DNA from: Sphingobacterium psychroaquaticum | GTDB taxonomy: Bacteria > Bacteroidota > Bacteroidia > Sphingobacteriales > Sphingobacteriaceae | Assembly: GCF_900177625.1 (NCBI RefSeq) | Contig: NZ_FXAU01000001.1 | Span: 736,644 to 800,643 of the forward strand | Reading direction: 5' to 3' | DNA length: 64,000 nt | Shown: positions 53,274 through 61,469 of the stretch, one piece after another | Layout: the number at the start of each line of letters is the position of its first letter | Numbering within the stretch: the stretch's first letter is position 1 | Position numbers and translations under genes: made by a program | The notes under the pieces: generated by a model | The model's input: only the letters and a program-made list of their open reading frames with translations | The model's database searches: none | What the model was told of the DNA's origin: nothing

Positions 53274-54668
53274 ATGGGAGAAGTTAAAACTATCTTGGAG
53301 CCCGCAAAAGAGACTCCAGTTCGTTTAGAGGTAGATGTTTTAGTTGTTGGTGGAGGGCCGGCGGGTATCATTGCCGCACAGGCTGCCGCTGCTGACGGAC
53401 TACAAGTTGCCTTAATTGATAATCGCAGTTTTGTTGGCGGAAACATGACTATTGGTCTTCCAATCTTAGGCTTTCTTGGTCAAAAGGGGAATCAGATCAT
53501 CAAAGGGTTGCCCCAAAAATTTATTGATCGATTGAAAGCGGTCGATGCCGCTTCGGAACATAGACTGTGCCCCTTACATATGAGTTTAACACTGGTCGAG
53601 CCTGAAGCGGTAAAAAATGTGGGCCTTCAAGTACTCGAGGAAGCGGGGGTAAAGGTGTTGCTATATGTCTTTTCCGCAGGCGTCGTTATGGAAGGGGATA
53701 CCTTGAAAGGTGTTATCATAGAGAGCAAATCGGGACGTGAGGTCATTTTGGCAAAAACCATTATTGACTGTACGGGAGATGCTGATGTTGCATTTCGCGC
53801 CGGTGTGGCTTGTGAACAAGGGAATGAAGTGGGGGGCGCACAACCGCCAACGTTAATGTTCTGTATGGCCGGAGTGGATACCGATAAGCTGCGGATGTCT
53901 ATTGCGGAAGAGCCGCGTACCTATCTGACAGATTTTATCCCGGCAGAATATTTTGGACAGAACCATCAATTTATCGTGGTCGGTCTCCGCAGTGTAATGG
54001 AGAAGGCACGTGCCGCGGGATACCATTTACCGGTGGAGCGAACGATTTTAATTACAGGCCTTCGTGAAGGGGAAGTGTGGGTCAATATGTCCCGGATAAA
54101 TGGAGTCGATGGTACGGATCCAGAAAGTTTAACATTTGGTGAGATTGAAGGGCGTAAGCAAGTCGAAGAAATTCAACGCTATCTTCAAGCGTTTGTGCCG
54201 GGATTCGAAAACTCCCATTTCACCAAGATGGCTCCTTTCTTGGGAATTCGAGAAACGCGTCGTATTGTTGGGAACTATGTGATGACGGCCGATGATATTT
54301 TAAGTTGCCGTCGATTTGATGATGCGGTGGCGGTTGCGAGTTATCCGCTAGATATTCACCACCCGGAGGGCGGGGGCTGTACACTTACCTGGTGCGGCGA
54401 TAGTTATGATATTCCATACCGCTCCTTAGTCCCACAGAAAATAAAGAATCTTCTGGTTGCTGGTCGTTCGATTTCTACGACACACGAAGCCATGTCGGCT
54501 ATTCGGGTCATGGCACCTTGTATGGCTATGGGAGAAGCAGCAGGACATGCTGCGCGATTAGCCGTCCGTAACGGGGTGACGCCAGCTGAGGTAGATGTCG
54601 CCACACTGCGGACCGTGTTACTGAAATCTGGGGCGTATCTAGGCGAAGACCTAATAGAAACTGTTTAA
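53274..54668 (+). CDS. FAD-dependent oxidoreductase
   Basis: The protein has 464 residues without a signal peptide. The dinucleotide-binding motif VDVLVVGGGPAGIIAAQAAAADG lies at about 24-46, followed by DNRSFVGGNMTIGLPI. AKTIIDCTGDADVAFRAGV and KIKNLLVAGRSISTTHEAMSAIRVMAPCMAMGEAAGHAA are the hallmarks of the FAD-dependent oxidoreductase family PF12831. The substrate is unknown. It lies 27 bp after the first MFS gene and 10 bp before the exported EEP enzyme gene, so it probably oxidises the imported polyol or sugar acid. Confidence 0.88.
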   Translation: MGEVKTILEPAKETPVRLEVDVLVVGGGPAGIIAAQAAAADGLQVALIDNRSFVGGNMTIGLPILGFLGQKGNQIIKGLPQKFIDRLKAVDAASEHRLCPLHMSLTLVEPEAVKNVGLQVLEEAGVKVLLYVFSAGVVMEGDTLKGVIIESKSGREVILAKTIIDCTGDADVAFRAGVACEQGNEVGGAQPPTLMFCMAGVDTDKLRMSIAEEPRTYLTDFIPAEYFGQNHQFIVVGLRSVMEKARAAGYHLPVERTILITGLREGEVWVNMSRINGVDGTDPESLTFGEIEGRKQVEEIQRYLQAFVPGFENSHFTKMAPFLGIRETRRIVGNYVMTADDILSCRRFDDAVAVASYPLDIHHPEGGGCTLTWCGDSYDIPYRSLVPQKIKNLLVAGRSISTTHEAMSAIRVMAPCMAMGEAAGHAARLAVRNGVTPAEVDVATLRTVLLKSGAYLGEDLIETV

Positions 54669-54678
54669 TCAAGTTGCC

Positions 54679-55611
54679 ATGAAAAAAAACGTTACCTCAA
54701 ACCGTCGTACATTTCTAAAGAAAGTAGGAATACTTGGAGCCCTACCTTTCTTGGGGGGACTGGAAGTGCAAGCCTTCTCTAGTGGAGCGAAATCAAGTGT
54801 ACTGAACGTTATGACTTGTAATATCCGTGTCGACTTGGAAGAAGATGCCGCGAAAGGTTTAGGATGGAAACATCGTCGCGAGGCTTGTGTCGCTGTTATC
54901 AAAAAACAAGGAGCCGATTTGATTGGCTTTCAAGAAGTATTGCGGGGGCAGTTCCTCGACTTGAAGGAGCAGCTGCCCGATTATTTCGCCTTTGGGTTTG
55001 ATGGACCAGAGATGGATGCATTTAAGGAAGGGTATCACGGTATCGCTAAAAATCCAATCTTCTTCTCTAAAAAGAGATTTGAACTGCTGACGGCCGGTGG
55101 GTACTGGCTTTCGGATACACCGTTAAAGGCTGGTAGTTTATCCTGGGGATCAGCCCGTGCCCGCAATGCTTGTTGGGTACGACTTTGGGATCGGGTGGCG
55201 CAGCGTGAAATCCGGCTGGTGAACCTGCACCTGGATCATGTGAGTCAAGAGGCTAAAGAACAACAAATAAAGGTGGTCTTGGATGAGTCTGCTCCATATC
55301 AGGCTGATTTCATTCAGATTATGACAGGTGACTTTAATGTTGACATGAACAATAAAGTATATCAGGACGTGTTGCAAGCGGGATGGTTAGACTCGTATGT
55401 GCAGGCTAAAGGAAATGAAAAACCGGAAGGAACAACACATGGCTTTAAGCCCAACGATCCGGCCGTGCAGAAGCGGTCAAAGAAAATAGACTTCATTTTT
55501 GTTCGTGGTCCTATCAACGGGGAGGATGCGACCATTGTCAAAGATGCCTATAAGGGTGTATGGCCTAGCGATCACTATTTTGTGCGTACGCAACTTCGAT
55601 ATACGACTTAA
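54679..55611 (+). CDS. Tat-exported endonuclease/exonuclease/phosphatase family enzyme
   Basis: The protein has 310 residues. The N-terminus SNRRTFLKKVGILGALPFLGG is a twin-arginine signal (RR at 9-10). The EEP fold motifs are MTCNIR (Asn 48), LIGFQEV (Glu 86), VNLHLDH, MTGDFNVDMNN, KKIDFIFV and SDHYFV with the catalytic His. EEP enzymes include sphingomyelinase-like, inositol-phosphate and nucleotide phosphodiesterases. Here the context of GDPDs and phosphatases suggests a phosphodiester substrate outside the cytoplasm. It is encoded 10 bp after the oxidoreductase gene, in one operon. Confidence 0.88.
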   Translation: MKKNVTSNRRTFLKKVGILGALPFLGGLEVQAFSSGAKSSVLNVMTCNIRVDLEEDAAKGLGWKHRREACVAVIKKQGADLIGFQEVLRGQFLDLKEQLPDYFAFGFDGPEMDAFKEGYHGIAKNPIFFSKKRFELLTAGGYWLSDTPLKAGSLSWGSARARNACWVRLWDRVAQREIRLVNLHLDHVSQEAKEQQIKVVLDESAPYQADFIQIMTGDFNVDMNNKVYQDVLQAGWLDSYVQAKGNEKPEGTTHGFKPNDPAVQKRSKKIDFIFVRGPINGEDATIVKDAYKGVWPSDHYFVRTQLRYTT

Positions 55612-55662
55612 TATGATATAAAAGAACCAAGAAATAAATCAATCTAAACTTAAATAATGTAA

Positions 55663-56919
55663 ATGACACAGAATAACACAATGGATAGGCTGGGTATTCC
55701 TGGCCATCTCAAATGGGGGTATCTCGGTATTCTCTTCTTTATGATGGGGGATGGTGTGGAGCAGGGCTGGTTAAGTCCTTACTTGATTGAGCACGGTATG
55801 CATATGGGGCAGTCGGCGACCCTTTTTACAGTATACGGTATAACCATTGCTATTTCGTCTTGGTTTTCGGGCGTTCTGGCTGAGAATTACGGACCACGAA
55901 AAGCTATGGCCATGGGGTTGCTGCTTTATCTTATTGGTACAGTTGGTTTTGTGTCGTTGGGGATGGCCAAGCTAAATTTTAACAACATGTTGCTGTTTTA
56001 TGCGATCCGTGGGTTTGGCTATCCGCTGTTTGCGTATTCGTTTATGGTTTGGATCAATTACCGAACATCACAGGATATGTTAGGCAGGGCCGTAGGTTGG
56101 TTTTGGTTTGTATTCACGGGAGGGTTGAATGTTCTGGGGGCGTATTACTCCAGTTGGGCACTCGAGCGTATGGGCTATGAGAATACATTATGGTCTTCTA
56201 TTTTATGGGTTTTGATCGGGGCTTTTTTTGCTTTAGTACTCAATAAAGATAAGTTCCAAACAAAAATTTCAAGCAAGGAAGATAAACGTAAGGAGCTGCT
56301 GCACGGTTTAACTATTGTGCGACAGGAACCGAAAGTTCTTCTTGGAGGTATTGTTCGGGTGATCAACACGACAGCGCAATTCGCCTTTCCTGTATTCCTG
56401 CCCATATATATGGCTGAGCATGGTTTTAGCACCAAAGAATGGTTACAGATATGGGGAACGATCTTTACAAGTAATATCGTGTTTAACCTGATTTTTGGAT
56501 TTGTAGGCGATCGCTTGGGGTGGCAACGTACCATTATGTGGTTCGGTGGCGTCGGTTGTGCGATAACAACGGTCGGGTTCTACTATGCACCCATTTGGTT
56601 TGAAGGTTCTTATTGGGCCGTCATGATTGCTGGTGTCGCTTGGGGAGCCCTTTTGGCAGGGTACGTCCCATTATCCGCATTGGTGCCTTCCTTGGTCAAA
56701 GAGCATAAAGGTGCGGCCATGGCCATTTTAAACCTGGGTGCCGGGCTACCGGTTTTCGTGGGGCCAGCCTTAGTCGGTTTACTCATTGGAACCATAGGAA
56801 GTGAGGGCGTTGTCTGGGTTTTGGCAGGCCTATACCTGCTCTCCGCCATCCTAACCAAATTTATTACGCTTCCGGCACCTGTGCTGGAAGCACAACCGCG
56901 TGTAGAAACAGTAGATTAA
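55663..56919 (+). CDS. MFS polyol permease (RbtT/DalT/CsbX-like)
   Basis: The protein has 418 residues with twelve membrane helices. The first part (RLGIPGHLKWGYLGILFFMMGDGVEQGWLSPYL) and FYAIRGFGYPLFAYSFMVWI, VGWFWFVFTGGLNVLGAYYSS are very close to what I recall of the ribitol (RbtT) and D-arabinitol (DalT) transporters. This makes a sugar alcohol the most likely cargo of the operon. The start could be at MTQNN (55663) or MDRLG (55681). It lies before the dehydrogenase and the two kinase genes that would process the imported polyol. Confidence 0.88.
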   Translation: MTQNNTMDRLGIPGHLKWGYLGILFFMMGDGVEQGWLSPYLIEHGMHMGQSATLFTVYGITIAISSWFSGVLAENYGPRKAMAMGLLLYLIGTVGFVSLGMAKLNFNNMLLFYAIRGFGYPLFAYSFMVWINYRTSQDMLGRAVGWFWFVFTGGLNVLGAYYSSWALERMGYENTLWSSILWVLIGAFFALVLNKDKFQTKISSKEDKRKELLHGLTIVRQEPKVLLGGIVRVINTTAQFAFPVFLPIYMAEHGFSTKEWLQIWGTIFTSNIVFNLIFGFVGDRLGWQRTIMWFGGVGCAITTVGFYYAPIWFEGSYWAVMIAGVAWGALLAGYVPLSALVPSLVKEHKGAAMAILNLGAGLPVFVGPALVGLLIGTIGSEGVVWVLAGLYLLSAILTKFITLPAPVLEAQPRVETVD

Positions 56920-56947
56920 AGATTAATATTAGAATTAGAATAACCTT

Positions 56948-57958
56948 ATGAAAGTATTGTTAACAGCGCCATATGAAAATGAAAAAGCGCTAAATGAGTT
57001 AAAGGGTCTCTTTGATGAAGTCATCTATCGTTCATGGAAGCCACAAGGGCGAGCCTATAACCCAGATGAATTAACGACACTATTGAAAGAAACGGGGGCT
57101 GACGCCTTGATTTCTGAGCACGATGAGATTACAGCCGATGTTCTATATGCAAATCCACATTTAAAATTTGTAGGCATTTGCCGCGGTACGCCATCGAACA
57201 TTGACCTGGCAGTTGCAACAGAATTGGGAATACCGGTATTCAATACACCAGCAAGAAACGCACAGGCTGTAGCCGAAATGTTTATAGCCAATGTCGTAAC
57301 CTTACTTCGCAACACGATACCGGCGGTAAACTGGTTAGCCGGTAAAAACTGGGGGGTGGGTGCACACACGTCTTATTTGCAGTTCAAGGGAAATGAATTG
57401 GCCGGCAAAAAGGTCGGTATGGTAGGCTTTGGAGCGGTGGGCCAACATATAGCGCGGATGCTCGTTAGTTTTCCTTGCGAGATCTATTACTTTGACCCTT
57501 ACTATACGGCTCCTGAGCAAGACTTTAAAAAGGTCGAACTGGAAGAACTCTTTGCTACCTGTGATGTCGTGGGGATCCACCTCCCGGTAACGCCAGAAAC
57601 ACAAGGCATGATCGATCATCGCTATCTTTCACTGTTGCATCAAGATGCTATATTTGTCAATACGGCACGTGCCTCGGTGGTCAATAGAAATGACTTGCTC
57701 GCAAGCATTGAACAGGGAAAAATTCGGGGTGCTGTGCTGGATGTTTTTTATAACGAACCACCGGATGAAGTCGATTATAAAATGATTTTGAATAAAAATG
57801 TGCTGGCCACACCGCATATTGCGGGAGCAACCCATGAGGTGGAAGACCATCATGCTTTTATTATGAACAACAACTTACGTGAGTTTTTTCACAACGGCAA
57901 TAGGTCCATCAAGCAATTGGTTAACAAAACCGTATTGGATAAAACCCCAATAAACTAA
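56948..57958 (+). CDS. D-isomer-specific 2-hydroxyacid dehydrogenase (SerA-like)
   Basis: The protein has 336 residues. The nucleotide-binding motif VGMVGFGAVGQHIAR is at 156-170 and the catalytic triad is R241 (NTARASVV), E270 (YNEPP) and H290 (TPHIAGATHE). It is cytosolic and NAD(P)-dependent. Relatives of this type are often encoded beside FGGY kinases annotated as autoinducer-2 kinase. Here the gene lies 2 bp before the first kinase gene, so a common pathway is almost certain. The actual hydroxyacid or polyol substrate is not known. Confidence 0.9.
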   Translation: MKVLLTAPYENEKALNELKGLFDEVIYRSWKPQGRAYNPDELTTLLKETGADALISEHDEITADVLYANPHLKFVGICRGTPSNIDLAVATELGIPVFNTPARNAQAVAEMFIANVVTLLRNTIPAVNWLAGKNWGVGAHTSYLQFKGNELAGKKVGMVGFGAVGQHIARMLVSFPCEIYYFDPYYTAPEQDFKKVELEELFATCDVVGIHLPVTPETQGMIDHRYLSLLHQDAIFVNTARASVVNRNDLLASIEQGKIRGAVLDVFYNEPPDEVDYKMILNKNVLATPHIAGATHEVEDHHAFIMNNNLREFFHNGNRSIKQLVNKTVLDKTPIN

Positions 57959-57960
57959 CT

Positions 57961-59412
57961 ATGACAACAAAAAGAGAAGCCTATTTAATTGTTGATATTG
58001 GTACCGGAAACGCACGTGTGGCTGTTTGCACAGTAGATGGTGAGATTCTTGGAATAAAACGGGAGAATGTACAGTATGAATCCGATCACCGATACGAAGA
58101 TTCTATTTATTTTGATCCCAATACATTGTGGAACCAGATTCTACGATTGGCACAACAAGCGTTAGTGGAGGCGGGCGATGTGCAGATAAAAGCGGTTACA
58201 GCAACGAGCCAAAGAGAAGGAATTGTGATTATCGATAAGGCCGGTAATTCATTATTAGGCATGCCGAATATCGATCATCGCGGTCGTAAATGGGAAAAGG
58301 ATTTACAGGATAAAGATTTGGTATATAATTTATCGGGTCGTTATCCGACATCCTTGTTCTCTGCTTTTAAACTTGTTGGCGTGCGCGAGGTTTATCCCGA
58401 AATATTCGAAAAGATCGACTCCTTTATGAGTATCAGTGACTGGGTTCAGTTCCAGTTTTCGGGCGTGGTGGGATATGAACATTCGCAAGCTTCGGAGACG
58501 CTTTTGTATGACGTAGAAAAAAAGGTTTGGTCCGATGTCTTGTTAGCACAGTTCGGTCTTTCTGCTCCTATTTTACCCCCGTTGAAAGATGCATCCTCGA
58601 TCCTAGGGACCATTACACCCGTTGTGGCTTCCACTTTATCGATCAATCCCGAAGCTGTCGTTGTGGTAGGAGGAGGGGACACACAGCTCGCGATTTGCAG
58701 TATGGTTCCTTCGGCCAATGATGTTGTTATCGTATCAGGAACAACAACACCGATTATCAAAATTGTTGATTCTTATGAAAAGGATGATGAACAACGTACC
58801 TGGACGAGTCGTCATATCGATGAGGGGAGCTTTATTTTGGAGGCTAATGCGGGCGTAACGGGTCTGAACTATCAACGTTTGAAGGAAATATTCTACCCGA
58901 ATGAAGGATATGATGTGATCGAAAAAGAACTGGAGCTTGCCACCTACTCGCAGTGTGTGGCGTCATTGGGATCGCTTATTGCCGATGAGGAAGAGCCGCT
59001 GACCAAAGGAGGTTTTATATTTAATGCGCCAGTTTCCCATCAGTTAACGCGTGGCAGTTTCGTCTTTGCTATCCTTTGGGATATCGCCTGTAGTATCTAT
59101 GAAAATTATAAGTTTTTGTGCGCCGTATCTCCGCATCACGAATCCTATATATGGGCATGTGGCGGCGGCGTTGAAAGCAGAAAGCTGCGTCAATTTATGG
59201 CCAATTTGTTCGGGAAGAGTATCAAGATTCGGGATACCTTCCGGCAAGCTTCCGTACTCGGTGGCGTTTTTGTATGTAATAGCGCCTTGGGGGTGAAGCA
59301 AGCACAGCCGCAACTGTTGGAGGAGGTGCACCCAGAAAATCATGAAGCCTTTGAGAAACTATACCAGGAATGGAAAAGTGCACGAAAAACCTTTAAACAA
59401 GTGGGAACCTAA
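57961..59412 (+). CDS. FGGY family carbohydrate kinase 1 (LsrK-like)
   Basis: The protein has 483 residues. The N-terminal phosphate-1 loop is LIVDIGTGNARVAV (9-22), and DHRGRKW (105-111) is the sugar-binding segment. The likely catalytic base is D240 in VVGGGDTQLA, and SGTTTPI is the following adenine-side motif. The C-terminal ATP-binding part has WACGGGVESRKLRQFMANLFG. It is of the type commonly annotated as autoinducer-2 kinase, but polyol context argues for a sugar, ketose or polyol substrate. Its stop codon overlaps the next kinase's ATG (TAATG at 59410), suggesting translational coupling. Confidence 0.88.
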   Translation: MTTKREAYLIVDIGTGNARVAVCTVDGEILGIKRENVQYESDHRYEDSIYFDPNTLWNQILRLAQQALVEAGDVQIKAVTATSQREGIVIIDKAGNSLLGMPNIDHRGRKWEKDLQDKDLVYNLSGRYPTSLFSAFKLVGVREVYPEIFEKIDSFMSISDWVQFQFSGVVGYEHSQASETLLYDVEKKVWSDVLLAQFGLSAPILPPLKDASSILGTITPVVASTLSINPEAVVVVGGGDTQLAICSMVPSANDVVIVSGTTTPIIKIVDSYEKDDEQRTWTSRHIDEGSFILEANAGVTGLNYQRLKEIFYPNEGYDVIEKELELATYSQCVASLGSLIADEEEPLTKGGFIFNAPVSHQLTRGSFVFAILWDIACSIYENYKFLCAVSPHHESYIWACGGGVESRKLRQFMANLFGKSIKIRDTFRQASVLGGVFVCNSALGVKQAQPQLLEEVHPENHEAFEKLYQEWKSARKTFKQVGT

Positions 59413-60848
59413 TGGAGAAGCGTTACTTTTTTGGTGTTGACGTTGGTACACAAGGCGCACGGATTGTTTTAGTTGATCAATTAGGCGAGTTGGTTGCGTC
59501 AGAAGCGCAAAAATTTGAGCTGTTGGATACATTTCGTCAAGAGCAATCTCCCCTGATATGGTGGACCAAAACTATGGAAATGCTCAGCTCATTAACCGCG
59601 GAGTTACCGACATGGGTCGATAAGAGCGATATTTGTGCTATTTCGGTGACCTCTACTTCGGGAACCATCATCCCCTTGGATAAACAGAATCGTCCTATTC
59701 ACGATGCGTTGATGTATAGCGATCCACGATCTGCTGCACAAGGGGAACGGTGTCAGGAAATTGCGAAACGCTATGTAAAGCACGGCTATACTGGTTTTAA
59801 TGCTTCAAGTGGTATCAGTAAGATGTGTTGGTTCGTGGATACTTTCCCGGAACGTGTCGATGATATAGCCCTTTGGATACATGCGTCGGATTATATAGTA
59901 GGTCAACTTTCTGGAAACTACCATACGACGGATTATACCAATGTCTTGAAATCGGGGTATGATTTGGAAACCCTTGAATGGCCTTCATTTGTGTGTGAGG
60001 AACTGGGGTTAAAACGAAGTTGGCTGCAGGATGTTGTGCCTTCAGGTACCGTTGTCGGTACGCTATTACCGCACTTGGCGACAGCTTTGGGGCTCGGTGA
60101 AATTGCCGTTGTGGTTGGCATGACCGATGGCTGTGCAACGCAGATGGCATCGGGAGCGGTAAAGCCAGGCGATTGGAATACCACCATCGGTACGACCCTC
60201 GTGATTAAAGGCGTGACCAAAAAAAATGTGATTGATCCATCGGGCACGGTATACAGTCACCGACATCCTGAAGGATATTGGATGCCTGGGGGGGCGAGTA
60301 ATACAGGTGCTGATTGGATTACAATTGATTTTTCAGACGATTTAGAGTCTCTTACTATCGCTGCCGAAGCGCTGATTCCTACTGGAGAACTGGCTTGGCC
60401 GTTGCGTCAAGAAGGGGAACGATATCCCATTATGGCGCCACAAGCAAGAGGGTTTATGCCCGAAGGTATCAGCCGTGAGCTGCTTTTTGCGGCGAACCTC
60501 GAGGGAGTAGCTTTTATAGAAAGGCTCGCATACGAAATGATTGAAGCGCTATCTGGGGAACACGTGCGAGCCGTATATTCGGCCGGTGGAGGAAGCAATA
60601 GTGACGTTTGGCTGGCGATGCGTGCATCGATTTTGAATGTCCCAGTTTATAAATGTAAAGAGGCGAGTGGCGCTTTTGGAGCGGCCATAATGGCGGCATC
60701 TCATACGTATTACGATTCGTTGATTGCCGCAGCAGCAGCCATGACTACGATAGAAAAAGAAGTGCTTCCTAATCCACGTTTACAGCCTATGTATGCCCAG
60801 CAATATCAATGTTTCAAGAATAAACTAAAGGACTTAAATTATATATAA
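59412..60848 (+). CDS. FGGY family carbohydrate kinase 2
   Basis: The protein has 478 residues. The first motif is FFGVDVGTQGARIVLVD (6-22), and the sugar-binding segment is MYSDPRSAAQGER (101-113), as in xylulokinase/ribulokinase-type members. The likely catalytic base is D239 in VVGMTDGCATQ, followed by TIGTTLVIKG. Near the C-terminus VYSAGGGSNSDVWLAMRASILNVPV and ASGAFGAAIMAAS form the ATP site. The pair is not a simple duplication: the two kinases share the fold but differ along the whole length. Translation is coupled to kinase 1. Confidence 0.9.
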   Translation: MEKRYFFGVDVGTQGARIVLVDQLGELVASEAQKFELLDTFRQEQSPLIWWTKTMEMLSSLTAELPTWVDKSDICAISVTSTSGTIIPLDKQNRPIHDALMYSDPRSAAQGERCQEIAKRYVKHGYTGFNASSGISKMCWFVDTFPERVDDIALWIHASDYIVGQLSGNYHTTDYTNVLKSGYDLETLEWPSFVCEELGLKRSWLQDVVPSGTVVGTLLPHLATALGLGEIAVVVGMTDGCATQMASGAVKPGDWNTTIGTTLVIKGVTKKNVIDPSGTVYSHRHPEGYWMPGGASNTGADWITIDFSDDLESLTIAAEALIPTGELAWPLRQEGERYPIMAPQARGFMPEGISRELLFAANLEGVAFIERLAYEMIEALSGEHVRAVYSAGGGSNSDVWLAMRASILNVPVYKCKEASGAFGAAIMAASHTYYDSLIAAAAAMTTIEKEVLPNPRLQPMYAQQYQCFKNKLKDLNYI

Positions 60849-61445
60849 ATGGTGACAATTTGTTTGCTTCGACATGGGGAGACGGCATACAATGCTGATG
60901 GAAATAAATACTGCGGGAGAACAGATATTCCCTTAAATGATAGCGGTCTACTACAGGCTGGTCGGATGAATAAGGTTTTGCAGGACTATCACTTTGATCA
61001 CGTCTATTCCTCGCCTTTGCAACGTGCTGTACGCACAGCGGAAATAGCATCGGGGAGGCCGCAAGAAGTGACCTCGGACGCGCGTTTAATCGAGGTTGAT
61101 TTTGGGCTGTGGGAAGGACAGCGTGCACACGATTTTATCCATGATGATCCGGAAGCCTGGGCCAATTGGTTGGCTGATCCTACGAACTTTCCCGCTGGAC
61201 GTACCGGCGAACGGGGGCAGCAGGTGCTCGATCGGTTGGATAGTTTTTATACAGAATTAGTAGCGAAACACGATGGGCAAACTATTCTTGTGGTTGCACA
61301 TAATGGGGTAAACAGGTTGTTTTTGGCGCATCAATTGGGGATGCCTTTAAAGAATTATCGTATGCTGGTGCAAGAGAACTCGGCCCTCACGTTGATAACA
61401 TTAGATACACATAAAGGCTTTAATTTGTTAAAGCTAAATGCTTAA
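60849..61445 (+). CDS. Histidine phosphatase family protein
   Basis: The protein has 198 residues and begins directly after the kinase 2 stop. The RHG motif is ICLLRHGETAYN (catalytic His 9). Additional features are YSSPLQRAVRTAEIA, EVDFGLWEG and the second catalytic His in VVAHNGVNR. Enzymes of this size include phosphoglycerate mutase-like, alpha-ribazole-phosphate and sugar-phosphate phosphatases. In this operon it probably removes phosphate from a pathway intermediate. It is cytosolic (no signal peptide). Confidence 0.9.
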   Translation: MVTICLLRHGETAYNADGNKYCGRTDIPLNDSGLLQAGRMNKVLQDYHFDHVYSSPLQRAVRTAEIASGRPQEVTSDARLIEVDFGLWEGQRAHDFIHDDPEAWANWLADPTNFPAGRTGERGQQVLDRLDSFYTELVAKHDGQTILVVAHNGVNRLFLAHQLGMPLKNYRMLVQENSALTLITLDTHKGFNLLKLNA

Positions 61446-61469
61446 TTTTCCACCTTTAATCAAGACCTA

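Noticed and set aside
57961..59412. Reading the first FGGY kinase as evidence of an autoinducer-2 (Lsr) system
   Set aside because: No LsrABCD transporter, LsrB, LsrF, LsrG or LsrR-type regulator is present. The neighbours point to polyol metabolism instead.
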